Assembly: GCA_016124335.1 (NCBI GenBank)
Contig: WGNX01000003.1
Location: 318,747-382,746 of the forward strand
DNA from: Alphaproteobacteria bacterium
Lineage (GTDB): Bacteria; Pseudomonadota; Alphaproteobacteria; CACIAM-22H2
Length of the DNA: 64,000 nt
Reading direction: 5' to 3'
Part shown: positions 7,498 to 15,080 of the stretch, piece after piece
Position numbering within the stretch: position 1 is the stretch's first letter
Layout of the letters: the number at the start of each line of letters is the position of its first letter
Position numbers and translations under genes: made by a program
Notes under the pieces: model-generated
Database searches by the model: none
Told to the model about the DNA's origin: nothing
The model's input: the letters and a program-made list of their open reading frames with translations, nothing else

Positions 7498-8669
7498 GCA
7501 GGGCGACGGCCATCCTGCGCCGCTTCCTCTACGACGCCCGCGTCCGCGACTGGCTTGCCCAGCTCGCGGTCGCGGGCGCCATCTTTCTGCTGCTCTGGTT
7601 CTTCGTGGAAAACGCCTCGGAGAACATGGTGAAGGCGGGAATCGCGTCGGGATTCGACTTCCTGTGGCGCACCTCGGGCATCGACGTGCCCTTCCGCCTG
7701 TTCGAATACGGCCCGCAGGACCGCAACATCGACCTGCTCTATGTCGGCATCGCCAACACCGTGCTCGTCTCGGTGCTTGCGATGGTCTTCGCGACGGTGC
7801 TGGGATTTGCCGTCGGCGTGGCGCGGCTGTCGAGGAACTGGCTGCTGTCGACCTTCGCGGGCATCTATGTCGAGTTCGTCCGCAACATCCCGCTGCTTCT
7901 TTTCGTCTTCTTCTGGTATTTCGGCGTCGTGCGTGCGCTGCCGCCGCCGCGCGCGAGCCTCGATCTGGGCGGCATCTTCTTCCTTAACAATCGCGGCCTT
8001 TCCATCCCCACGCCCGAGCATGCCGGCCCGTTCGGCTATGTACTTGCGGCTTTCGTGCTGGGCTTCGCGGCATTCCTGGCCCTGCGCTTGTGGGGCGCCG
8101 GGCGCCAGGCGGCAACCGGCCGCCCCTTTCCTGTCGTCCCAGCGGGCCTGGCACTGGTCGTGGCGCTGCCAGGGCTTGCCGCGCTTGCCGCCGGGCTTTC
8201 GACGCCGTGGAACGTGCCGGTCCTGACCGGCTTCAATTTCCGCGGCGGTTTCGCGCTGATCCCGGAATTCGTGGCCCTGCTCTTTGCGCTCGTCACCTAT
8301 ACGGCCGGCTTCGTCGCCGAAATCGTGCGCGGCGGCATCCTTGCCGTCAGCAGGGGGCAGACGGAAGCGGCCGCCTCGCTCGGCCTTAGGCCCGGGCAGA
8401 TCCTGCGTCTGGTCGTCATCCCGCAGGCCATGCGCGTGATGGTTCCGCCCATGACCAGCCAGTATCTGAACGTGCTGAAGAATTCGTCGTTCGGGGCGGC
8501 CATCGCGTTCCCCGAAATCGTCAGCGTGTTCATGGGCTCGGCGCTCAACAACACCGGGCAGGCGATCGAGATCATCGCGATCGTGCTGGGCATCTACCTT
8601 GCCGTCGGCCTCGTCGTGTCGGCCTTCATGAACTGGTACAACGCGCGCATCGCGCTGGTGACGCGATGA
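7455..8669 (+). CDS. aapQ: general amino-acid ABC transporter permease (AapQ-like)
   Basis: Up to 404 residues, with the characteristic AapQ/BztB features: LRRFLYDARVRDW, a large periplasmic insert, then the HisM-type permease domain with the EAA loop (EAAASLGLRPGQILRLVVIPQ). The start is uncertain. The only standard upstream start is GTG at 7455, which overlaps aapJ by 43 nt, but homology to the family begins near 7515 (ILRRFLYD), where only ATC or CTG codons occur. A CAGGG before that point could serve as ribosome site for a rare CTG start. Confidence 0.85.
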   Translation: MDEGRPALHAALPISRATAILRRFLYDARVRDWLAQLAVAGAIFLLLWFFVENASENMVKAGIASGFDFLWRTSGIDVPFRLFEYGPQDRNIDLLYVGIANTVLVSVLAMVFATVLGFAVGVARLSRNWLLSTFAGIYVEFVRNIPLLLFVFFWYFGVVRALPPPRASLDLGGIFFLNNRGLSIPTPEHAGPFGYVLAAFVLGFAAFLALRLWGAGRQAATGRPFPVVPAGLALVVALPGLAALAAGLSTPWNVPVLTGFNFRGGFALIPEFVALLFALVTYTAGFVAEIVRGGILAVSRGQTEAAASLGLRPGQILRLVVIPQAMRVMVPPMTSQYLNVLKNSSFGAAIAFPEIVSVFMGSALNNTGQAIEIIAIVLGIYLAVGLVVSAFMNWYNARIALVTR

Positions 8670-9712
8670 CGGCCGTCCACTGGATCCGCCGCAATCTCTT
8701 CGCGACGTGGCTTGACGGGATCGTCACGCTCGCCTGCGCGGCACTCGTGATGCGCTATCTGCCGCCCATTCTCGATTGGGCGCTGGTCAACGCGACGTGG
8801 AACGGCGCGGACCGGACGGACTGCGCGGCCGGCGGGGCATGCTGGGTGTTCGTGCGCGTTCGCTTCGGCCAGTTCATGTACGGCCTTTACCCGCCTGCGC
8901 AGACCTGGCGGGTCGATGTCGCAGCCGCGCTGCTCGTCGGCTTCGTCGTGCCGCTGCTCATGAATAGCGCGCCGTACAAGAAGCTCTTCGGCTTCCTCAC
9001 GCTGGTCGTCTTCCCGCCCGTCGGCGTGTGGCTGCTCCTGGGCGGGCTGGGCCTGCCGGTGGTCGAGACGCGCGACTGGGGCGGCCTAATGCTGACGGTG
9101 TTCATGACCGTCTACGCGGGTATCTGCGCCTTTCCGCTGGGCGTGCTGATGGCGCTGGGCCGCCAGTCGCGCCTGCCGGTCATCCGCACGCTGTCGGTCG
9201 TGTTCATCGAATTCTGGCGTGGCGTACCGATCATCGCGGTCATCTTCCTCGCCTCGATCCTGCTGCCGCTGATCCTGCCCGCGGGCGTGGGCGTGGACAG
9301 GCTGGTGCGGGCAGTCGTGGGCCTGGCACTCGTCATCGCGGCCTACATGGCCGAGGCGATCCGCGGCGGCCTGCAGGCGATCCCCAAGGGGCAGGCGGAA
9401 GCCGCCGCCGCCCTCGGGCTCGGCTATTGGCGGGCGACATGGTTCATCGTGTTGCCGCAAGCGCTGCGCCTTTCGCTGCCCGCACTCGCCAACGAATTCA
9501 TCGCACTGCTCAAGAACACCACGCTCGTGCTCGTCGTCTCGCTGTTCGATCTGCTCGGCATCGTTCATGCGGCGCTGGCCGACCCCAAATGGGTCGGCCT
9601 CACGATGGAAGCCTATGTGTTCGCCGGTTCGATTTTCTGGCTTGCATGCTTCGGGCTGTCGCGGTGGAGTGCGGGGCTCGAAAAGCGCCTTTCGGCGGCG
9701 ACGAAACACTGA
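8666..9712 (+). CDS. aapM: general amino-acid ABC transporter permease (AapM-like)
   Basis: 348 residues. N-terminal segment with several helices, then the HisM-like domain with conserved VEFWRGVPII-type motif (here IEFWRGVPII) and EAA loop (EAAAALGLGYWRATWFIVLPQ). ATGA overlap with aapQ gives translational coupling. The ATPase AapP that normally follows is absent: the next gene is an SDR dehydrogenase 13 nt downstream. The complex must borrow an ATPase encoded elsewhere. Confidence 0.9.
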   Translation: MTAVHWIRRNLFATWLDGIVTLACAALVMRYLPPILDWALVNATWNGADRTDCAAGGACWVFVRVRFGQFMYGLYPPAQTWRVDVAAALLVGFVVPLLMNSAPYKKLFGFLTLVVFPPVGVWLLLGGLGLPVVETRDWGGLMLTVFMTVYAGICAFPLGVLMALGRQSRLPVIRTLSVVFIEFWRGVPIIAVIFLASILLPLILPAGVGVDRLVRAVVGLALVIAAYMAEAIRGGLQAIPKGQAEAAAALGLGYWRATWFIVLPQALRLSLPALANEFIALLKNTTLVLVVSLFDLLGIVHAALADPKWVGLTMEAYVFAGSIFWLACFGLSRWSAGLEKRLSAATKH

Positions 9713-9725
9713 GGAGGAAGCGCCC

Positions 9726-10478
9726 ATGACCAATATCGACCTTGGCGGCAAGCGGGCCGTCATCACGGGCGGCGCACGCGGCATCGGGCTTGCGGTCGCG
9801 GCGCGATTCCTGGCTTCGGGCGCCAGCGTCACGCTATGGGACCGCGATCCGCCTGCGCTGGATGCCGCAGTGAAGCGGCTTGCCGCGGGCGACAAGGTGC
9901 ACACCGCGCGTGCCGACGTGGCCGACGAGGCAAGCGTCACCGCGGCGACCAACGCCACGATCGGCGCCATGGGCGGCATCGACATCCTCGTCAACAACGC
10001 CGGCATCACGGGGCCGAACACGACGACATGGGAATATCCTGTCGCCGAATGGAAGCGCGTGATGGATGTCGACCTGACCGGGCCCTTCCTGTGCTGCCGC
10101 GCGATCGTGCCGGTGATGCTGAAGAGCGGCTATGGGCGCATCGTCAATATCGCGTCCGTCGCCGGCAAGGAGGGCAACCCCAACGCGCCCGCCTACTCCG
10201 CCGCCAAGGCCGGCCTGATCGGGCTTACCAAGTCGCTGGGCAAGGAACTTGCCAAGTCGGGCATTCTCGTCAACTGCGTGACGCCGGCTGTCGCCGAGAC
10301 CGACATCCTCAAGCAAATGACCGAGGCGCACGTCGCCTTCATGCTTTCGAAGATCCCGATGGGCCGCTTCGTCCAGATTGAGGAAATCGCCGCGATGGTG
10401 ACGTGGCTTTCGTCGGCCGAATGCTCCTTCACCACGGCCGGCGTGTTCGACATCACCGGCGGGCGCGCGACATATTGA
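9726..10478 (+). CDS. SDR-family NAD(P)-dependent dehydrogenase
   Basis: 250 residues. Glycine-rich cofactor motif TGGARGIG near residue 16, structural NNAG, catalytic Ser in NIASVAGKEG and the YSAAK Tyr/Lys pair are intact; the C-terminus ends DITGGRATY as in classical 3-oxoacyl-[ACP]-reductase-like SDRs. It follows aapM by 13 nt with a GAGGAGGAAG ribosome site, so it is probably co-transcribed with the importer and may oxidise or reduce a product of the imported compound. Exact substrate unknown. Confidence 0.9.
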   Translation: MTNIDLGGKRAVITGGARGIGLAVAARFLASGASVTLWDRDPPALDAAVKRLAAGDKVHTARADVADEASVTAATNATIGAMGGIDILVNNAGITGPNTTTWEYPVAEWKRVMDVDLTGPFLCCRAIVPVMLKSGYGRIVNIASVAGKEGNPNAPAYSAAKAGLIGLTKSLGKELAKSGILVNCVTPAVAETDILKQMTEAHVAFMLSKIPMGRFVQIEEIAAMVTWLSSAECSFTTAGVFDITGGRATY

Positions 10479-10500
10479 TGCCCGGTACCGGAGCGCGCCA

Positions 10501-10917
10501 ATGCTGAAGGGTTCGTGCGCCTGCGGAGAGGTCCGTTACGAAATCTCCGGCGTGCTGGTGGGACCGATCACCTACTGCCATTGCTGGCGGTGCCGGAAGC
10601 ATTCGGGCTCGAGCTTCGGCACGACGGCCGGCGTGCGGGCGAGCGAATTCCGGATCGTCGCCGGGCAGGAAAGACTGTCGAGCTGGAAATCCAGCCCGGG
10701 TATCGACCGTTTCTTTGCCGGATGCTGCGGCTCGCCGATCTACAAGCGAAACGCCGAGACGCCCGAAATGCTCGGATTTCGTCTCGGTACGCTCGACACT
10801 GACCCGAAGGAAGTTGGCACGCTGCACTTCCAGGCCGGGTCCAAGGCCCCTTGGTTCGCGATCACGGACTCGCTGACCTGCGAAAGCGGCGGACCGCCGT
10901 TCGGCACGCGCGACTGA
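10501..10917 (+). CDS. GFA-family (glutathione-dependent formaldehyde-activating-like) zinc protein
   Basis: 138 residues. The zinc-ligand pattern of the GFA/CENP-V domain is visible: GSCACGEVRY at the N-terminus, TYCHCWRCRKHSGSSFG, and FAGCCGSPIY. True Gfa binds glutathione and helps form S-hydroxymethylglutathione, but most family members have no proven activity. It lies 22 nt after the SDR gene on the same strand, so likely one operon. Confidence 0.85.
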   Translation: MLKGSCACGEVRYEISGVLVGPITYCHCWRCRKHSGSSFGTTAGVRASEFRIVAGQERLSSWKSSPGIDRFFAGCCGSPIYKRNAETPEMLGFRLGTLDTDPKEVGTLHFQAGSKAPWFAITDSLTCESGGPPFGTRD

Positions 10918-10920
10918 AAA

Positions 10921-11343
10921 TCACGCCGCCTTGGAGGAATCCGGCGGTGTGGCGGGCTTCGCCGGCTTCGCGGCGCGCCGGCCGAAGATGTTGAGCACGT
11001 TGGCGGCGCTGTATCCCAGCGAGCGCTTTGCGGCAGCCACAAATTCCGCCCGGTCGAAGAACTGGAAGCCTTCGTCGAGCAGCGAAAGCGTGTAGTACCG
11101 GTTGTACTCGCACGCGAAGACGATCGAGAGGAAGATATAGAAGAAGCCCGCGAGCGAACGCGAAAAAGCGTTGTGCAGCACGAACGGCGAGATCGCCAGC
11201 GCCAGCATGAAAATGCCGATCTTCATGTTGCCGCGCGCCAGCGCCGGCAGCCCGCCGAAGAACAGGCCGGTCCAACTGAATCCGTAGTAACCCTTGCGGA
11301 CCTCGTTGGTTTCCGGGTGCCGCAAGGTGATCGCACGCGCCAT
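10921..11343 (-). CDS. small membrane protein of unknown function (DUF2628-like)
   Basis: 140 residues. The motif GYYGFSWTGLFFGGLPALARGN near residues 19-40 is typical of small DUF2628-like membrane proteins, followed by a hydrophobic region of two helices (IGIFMLALAISPFVL and LAGFFYIFLSIVFACEY). The C-terminal tail is Ala/Pro/Lys rich and polar. Function unknown. Start ATG at 11343 was chosen because GGGG lies 8 nt upstream and the N-terminus fits the family; an extension to 11379 is possible. Convergent with the GFA gene (3 nt apart). Confidence 0.7.
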   Translation of the reverse strand: MARAITLRHPETNEVRKGYYGFSWTGLFFGGLPALARGNMKIGIFMLALAISPFVLHNAFSRSLAGFFYIFLSIVFACEYNRYYTLSLLDEGFQFFDRAEFVAAAKRSLGYSAANVLNIFGRRAAKPAKPATPPDSSKAA

Positions 11344-11348
11344 CGCAC

Positions 11349-11372
11349 ATTCCCCGACAAAAGATGGGGAAT
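11349..11372. promoter_or_regulatory. inverted repeat over the ribosome-binding site of the small membrane protein gene
   Basis: ATTCCCC (11349-11355) and GGGGAAT (11366-11372) are exact complements with a 10-nt spacer, immediately 5' of the start codon at 11343. Next to it ATTGTACAAT (11371-11380) is a perfect 10-bp palindrome. In the mRNA the first repeat would pair the GGGG ribosome site; in DNA either could be an operator. Role inferred. Confidence 0.35.
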
Positions 11373-11446
11373 TGTACAATCAAAGCGTAAATACTACAAA
11401 TCAGACAACCTATGCGTAGTAAATACACATCCGCAACGGGAGCCTC

Positions 11447-12253
<807 letters not shown>

Positions 12254-12314
12254 TTACAATTCGCGCTCCAGATTTTTTGCGGACCTGACCTGCGCAGCGC
12301 GAGCAGCGTGCCGG

Positions 12315-12626
12315 TCAGCGATTGCGATGTGCCGTGCCCAATCGGGTCTGGCGGCGGCCGAGCGCATCGCGTGGCTTTTGCGCGGAAGAATGGCGCACCG
12401 AGTTGGCATGGACCGCAAGATCGTTGACGAAGCGGATGAGTTTCACGACATCGGCATGCGTTCCGGCAAGTCCTTGGGGCCAGATGGGCGTATCGCCAAT
12501 GCGGGCCGCGGAATAGGCGGCATAGAGCATGGCGCGCAGGCGCTGACCCGAAACGCCGATCTGCCGGGCGGCACTGTCGATGGTGGGACCGTCCGGCGGC
12601 GGCGGCGGGCTTGGTGGCGGCAACAT
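12315..12626 (-). CDS. small Pro-rich protein with possible helix-turn-helix, unknown
   Basis: 103 residues. It begins MLPPPSPPPPPDGP, then TIDSAARQIGVSGQRLRAML, which reads like a helix-turn-helix (A-x3-G-V-S pattern), and a mixed helical part to LAVHANSV, ending in a basic tail. ATG at 12626 is preceded by GGAG at an 8-nt spacing, which supports translation. No family recognised. Its upstream region is AT-rich, unlike its neighbours, hinting at a strong or acquired promoter. Could be spurious; confidence is limited. Confidence 0.4.
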   Translation of the reverse strand: MLPPPSPPPPPDGPTIDSAARQIGVSGQRLRAMLYAAYSAARIGDTPIWPQGLAGTHADVVKLIRFVNDLAVHANSVRHSSAQKPRDALGRRQTRLGTAHRNR

Positions 12627-12639
12627 CGCGAATTCTCCG

Positions 12640-12843
12640 CGAATCAAGGCTGTTCTCACGAGGCGATGGAAAAGAGCATGTCGCCCCCCTGAATTCAATT
12701 CGTAGTACTTATGTATTGCGTATGTGTATGATCTATTCAGTATCAAGAAATAAAACGAGAATTTATTTATTGTATCACGTATCAATTAACGAAAATTGAT
12801 ATTTAAATGCGCGCGTCTTTTATTGGCGCGGAGAAAAAGAAAC
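12640..12843. other. AT-rich intergenic region upstream of the cupredoxin gene
   Basis: About 200 bp without a convincing gene; from 12690 to 12820 base composition is strongly AT-rich against the GC-rich surroundings. It contains the divergent promoters of the small Pro-rich protein (minus) and the cupredoxin (plus) and an inverted repeat at 12781-12800 described separately. A similar AT-rich patch lies at 11371-11440. Confidence 0.5.
12781..12800. promoter_or_regulatory. perfect inverted repeat, candidate operator upstream of cupredoxin-peroxidase genes
   Basis: ATCAATT-AACGAA-AATTGAT: 7-bp arms, 6-nt spacer, 44 bp before the chosen GTG start at 12844. Size and spacing suit a dimeric regulator. 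The ATCAA half-sites recall the TTGAT/ATCAA halves of FNR sites but are in the opposite relative orientation, so an FNR site is not claimed. Confidence 0.4.
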
Positions 12844-13170
12844 GTGCGCCGTTCCGTCGCATTCATCGCCGGTGCGTCGATTGCCTTCGCGGCGGCACTG
12901 CCCGTCGTCGCCGGCGATTTTCGCGTGCGCCAGACAGACCGGCACTTTTCCGTGGTCGAGATCGACGCGCGAGTCAGCGATGAAATTGAATTCGTGAATG
13001 ACGACAAGGTCGCCCACAACATCTTCTCGCGCTCGATCGTCCAGCCCTTCGATCTGGGCGCGCAGCGTCCGGGCGAAAGCCTGCGCATCCGTCTGGCGGG
13101 TGCCGGCGAGATGAAAATCGAATGCGCGATCCACCCGAAAATGCGCCTCACCATCCGGGTCGTGAAATAG
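12844..13170 (+). CDS. periplasmic cupredoxin (type 1 copper protein)
   Basis: 108 residues. Signal peptide MRRSVAFIAGASIAFAAALPVVAG, then a small beta-barrel with type 1 copper ligands visible as His58 (VAHNIF), Cys94, His97 and Met100 (CAIHPKM). Plastocyanin/amicyanin-like proteins of this size shuttle electrons. The gene directly precedes a di-haem peroxidase-like lipoprotein (45 nt gap), so it is the likely electron donor or acceptor. GTG at 12844 with GGAG 10 nt upstream was chosen because it opens the signal peptide; a TTG at 12796 would add 16 residues. Confidence 0.8.
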   Translation: MRRSVAFIAGASIAFAAALPVVAGDFRVRQTDRHFSVVEIDARVSDEIEFVNDDKVAHNIFSRSIVQPFDLGAQRPGESLRIRLAGAGEMKIECAIHPKMRLTIRVVK

Positions 13171-13215
13171 CCCCCCGCCAACCCGGATGCCGGATTTCAG
13201 GAAAGAAGGAGTGTC

Positions 13216-14241
13216 ATGACGAACAAGCGTATCGTTTTCGCTCTCGCGCTCGCGGCACTGACGGCTGCGTGCGCGCCCGAGCACAAGCAGGCGGCCATCG
13301 ATCCCAAGCAAAAGGAAGTGATGGACACCTACCGTCGCCCGAAGGACATCCCCTTCGACAAGGAAAATCCCTATTCCAGGGAAAAGGCCGATCTCGGCCG
13401 CGCGCTGTTCTTCGACGCGCGCCTCGGTCACGAGAACGCCGTTTCCTGCGCCACTTGCCATGTGCCCGGTCTGGGCTGGGGTGACGGGCTGGTGAAGTCG
13501 CCGGCCACGCTCGGCCGCACGATGCCGCGCCATTCCTCCACCCTCGCGAACCTCGCGTGGGATGAACTCTATTTCTGGGACGGCCGCGTCGACTCGCTCG
13601 AGGCGCAGATGCTCGCCGCCGTCGCGGGCCCCGGCATGAACACGCCGCACGCCGAACTGGAGAAGAAGCTGAAGGCGATCCCGGGCTACGCACCGCTGTT
13701 CGCCAAGGCGTTCCCCGGCGGCGGCGAGGCGATCACGGCGGCCAACGTCTCCAAGGCCATTGCCGTCTACGAGCGCACCATCGTTTCCGGCCGTTCGCCG
13801 TTCGACGCGTGGATCGAGGGCGACGAGGCCGCGATCTCCGACGACGCCAAGCAGGGCTTCTGGGTGTTCAACGGCAAGGCACACTGCGCGGCCTGCCATT
13901 CCTCGTGGCGCTTCACCGACGGCAGCTTCCACGATATCGGCCTGCCCGGTGAAGATCCGGGCCGCGGCCGCGCGCTCAAGACCATCGTCAAGATGCAGCA
14001 CGCGTTCAAGACGCCCTCGCTGCGCGACGTGACGCTCTCGGCACCGTATTTCCACGACGGTTCGGGCGGAACGCTGATCGACGTGGTCAACCACTACGAC
14101 AAGGGCGGCATCCAGCGCGATAGCCTGTCGGTGGAAATGAAGGCGCTCGGCCTCAGCAACGTCGAGAAGCGCCAGTTGCTCGCCTTCCTGGCAACGCTGA
14201 CCGCGACAGGCGAGCCGACCCGGGTTCCGGCGCTGCCGTAA
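13216..14241 (+). CDS. di-haem cytochrome c peroxidase / MauG-like lipoprotein
   Basis: 341 residues. A lipobox LTAAC puts the lipidated Cys at 19, so the enzyme is membrane-tethered in the periplasm. Two haem motifs, CATCH (Cys78-His82) and CAACH (Cys224-His228), and the segment APYFHDGSGGTLIDVVNHYD define the CcpA/MauG family. Bacterial CCPs reduce H2O2 with electrons from cytochrome c or a cupredoxin; MauG-like members oxidise protein substrates. The acidic segment after SLEAQ, usually NPxEM-like, reads AGPGMNTP here, so classical peroxidase chemistry is uncertain. Ribosome site AAGGAG before ATG 13216. Confidence 0.88.
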   Translation: MTNKRIVFALALAALTAACAPEHKQAAIDPKQKEVMDTYRRPKDIPFDKENPYSREKADLGRALFFDARLGHENAVSCATCHVPGLGWGDGLVKSPATLGRTMPRHSSTLANLAWDELYFWDGRVDSLEAQMLAAVAGPGMNTPHAELEKKLKAIPGYAPLFAKAFPGGGEAITAANVSKAIAVYERTIVSGRSPFDAWIEGDEAAISDDAKQGFWVFNGKAHCAACHSSWRFTDGSFHDIGLPGEDPGRGRALKTIVKMQHAFKTPSLRDVTLSAPYFHDGSGGTLIDVVNHYDKGGIQRDSLSVEMKALGLSNVEKRQLLAFLATLTATGEPTRVPALP

Positions 14242-14327
14242 GGGGCGCCGAAAAAACCGGTTAACAGCGTACCGGGGGTGGGCCTAATCTCGCCGTTCTT
14301 CCACTTGAAACAGCGGAGACGGCGCGG

Positions 14328-15080
14328 ATGTCCCACCCCCTTTTCGACCTCACCGGGCGCGTAGCCCTCGTCACGGGGGCCTCGCGGGGTCTCGGCTTCG
14401 CGATGGCCGAAGCGCTCGCCAAGGCCGGCGCCTCCGTCGTCCTCAATGCCCGCAACAAGGCCGAACTCGATGCCGCGGCGAAAAAGCTGGGCGGCGAGGC
14501 CCTGCCCTTCGACGTGACCGACGAGGCCGCGTGCGTGGCGGCGGTGGCCGATATCGCCAAGCGGCGCGGGCGGCTTGACATCCTTGTCTCGAACGCCGGC
14601 TCCAACATCCGCGCCCCGCTGCTCGAGTACAAGACCGCCGATTTCGACACCACGATCGGCCAGCATCTGCGCGCAGGCTTCGTGCTGGGCCGCGAGGCGG
14701 CCAAGGTCATGACCAAGGCCAGCAAGGGCCGGATCATCTACACGACCTCGCTGACGGCCCATCTGGGCCGGCCGTCGATCGTTGCCTACACGGCCGCGAA
14801 GACGGCGCTGGAAGGCATGATCCGCCAGATGGCGGTCGAGCTTGCGCCCTCGGGCGTGCTCGTGAACGGGATCGCGCCCGGCTACTTCCTGACCGAGCTC
14901 AACCGGCCGCTGATCGACAACAAGGAATTCAATTCGATGATCATCCGCCGCACGCCGCTGGGCCGGTGGGGCGACCCGGCCGAACTGGGTGGTGCGTGCC
15001 TGCTGCTTGCATCCGACGCCGGCTCGTTCCTGACCGGGCAGACGCTCGTGGTCGATGGCGGGATGTCGGTTTCGCTCTAG
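14328..15080 (+). CDS. SDR-family oxidoreductase (gluconate 5-dehydrogenase-like)
   Basis: 250 residues. TGASRGLG cofactor motif at about 16-23, SNAG, catalytic Ser in IIYTTSLTAH and YTAAK, C-terminus TLVVDGGMSVSL. The overall pattern (HPLFDLTGRVALVTGASRGLG) resembles Ga5DH/Gno-type sugar-acid dehydrogenases. Faces, tail to tail, the TRAP sugar-acid cluster, so a role in sugar-acid oxidation is attractive but unproven. Its TAG stop overlaps the stop of the TRAP permease in CTAG. Confidence 0.88.
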   Translation: MSHPLFDLTGRVALVTGASRGLGFAMAEALAKAGASVVLNARNKAELDAAAKKLGGEALPFDVTDEAACVAAVADIAKRRGRLDILVSNAGSNIRAPLLEYKTADFDTTIGQHLRAGFVLGREAAKVMTKASKGRIIYTTSLTAHLGRPSIVAYTAAKTALEGMIRQMAVELAPSGVLVNGIAPGYFLTELNRPLIDNKEFNSMIIRRTPLGRWGDPAELGGACLLLASDAGSFLTGQTLVVDGGMSVSL

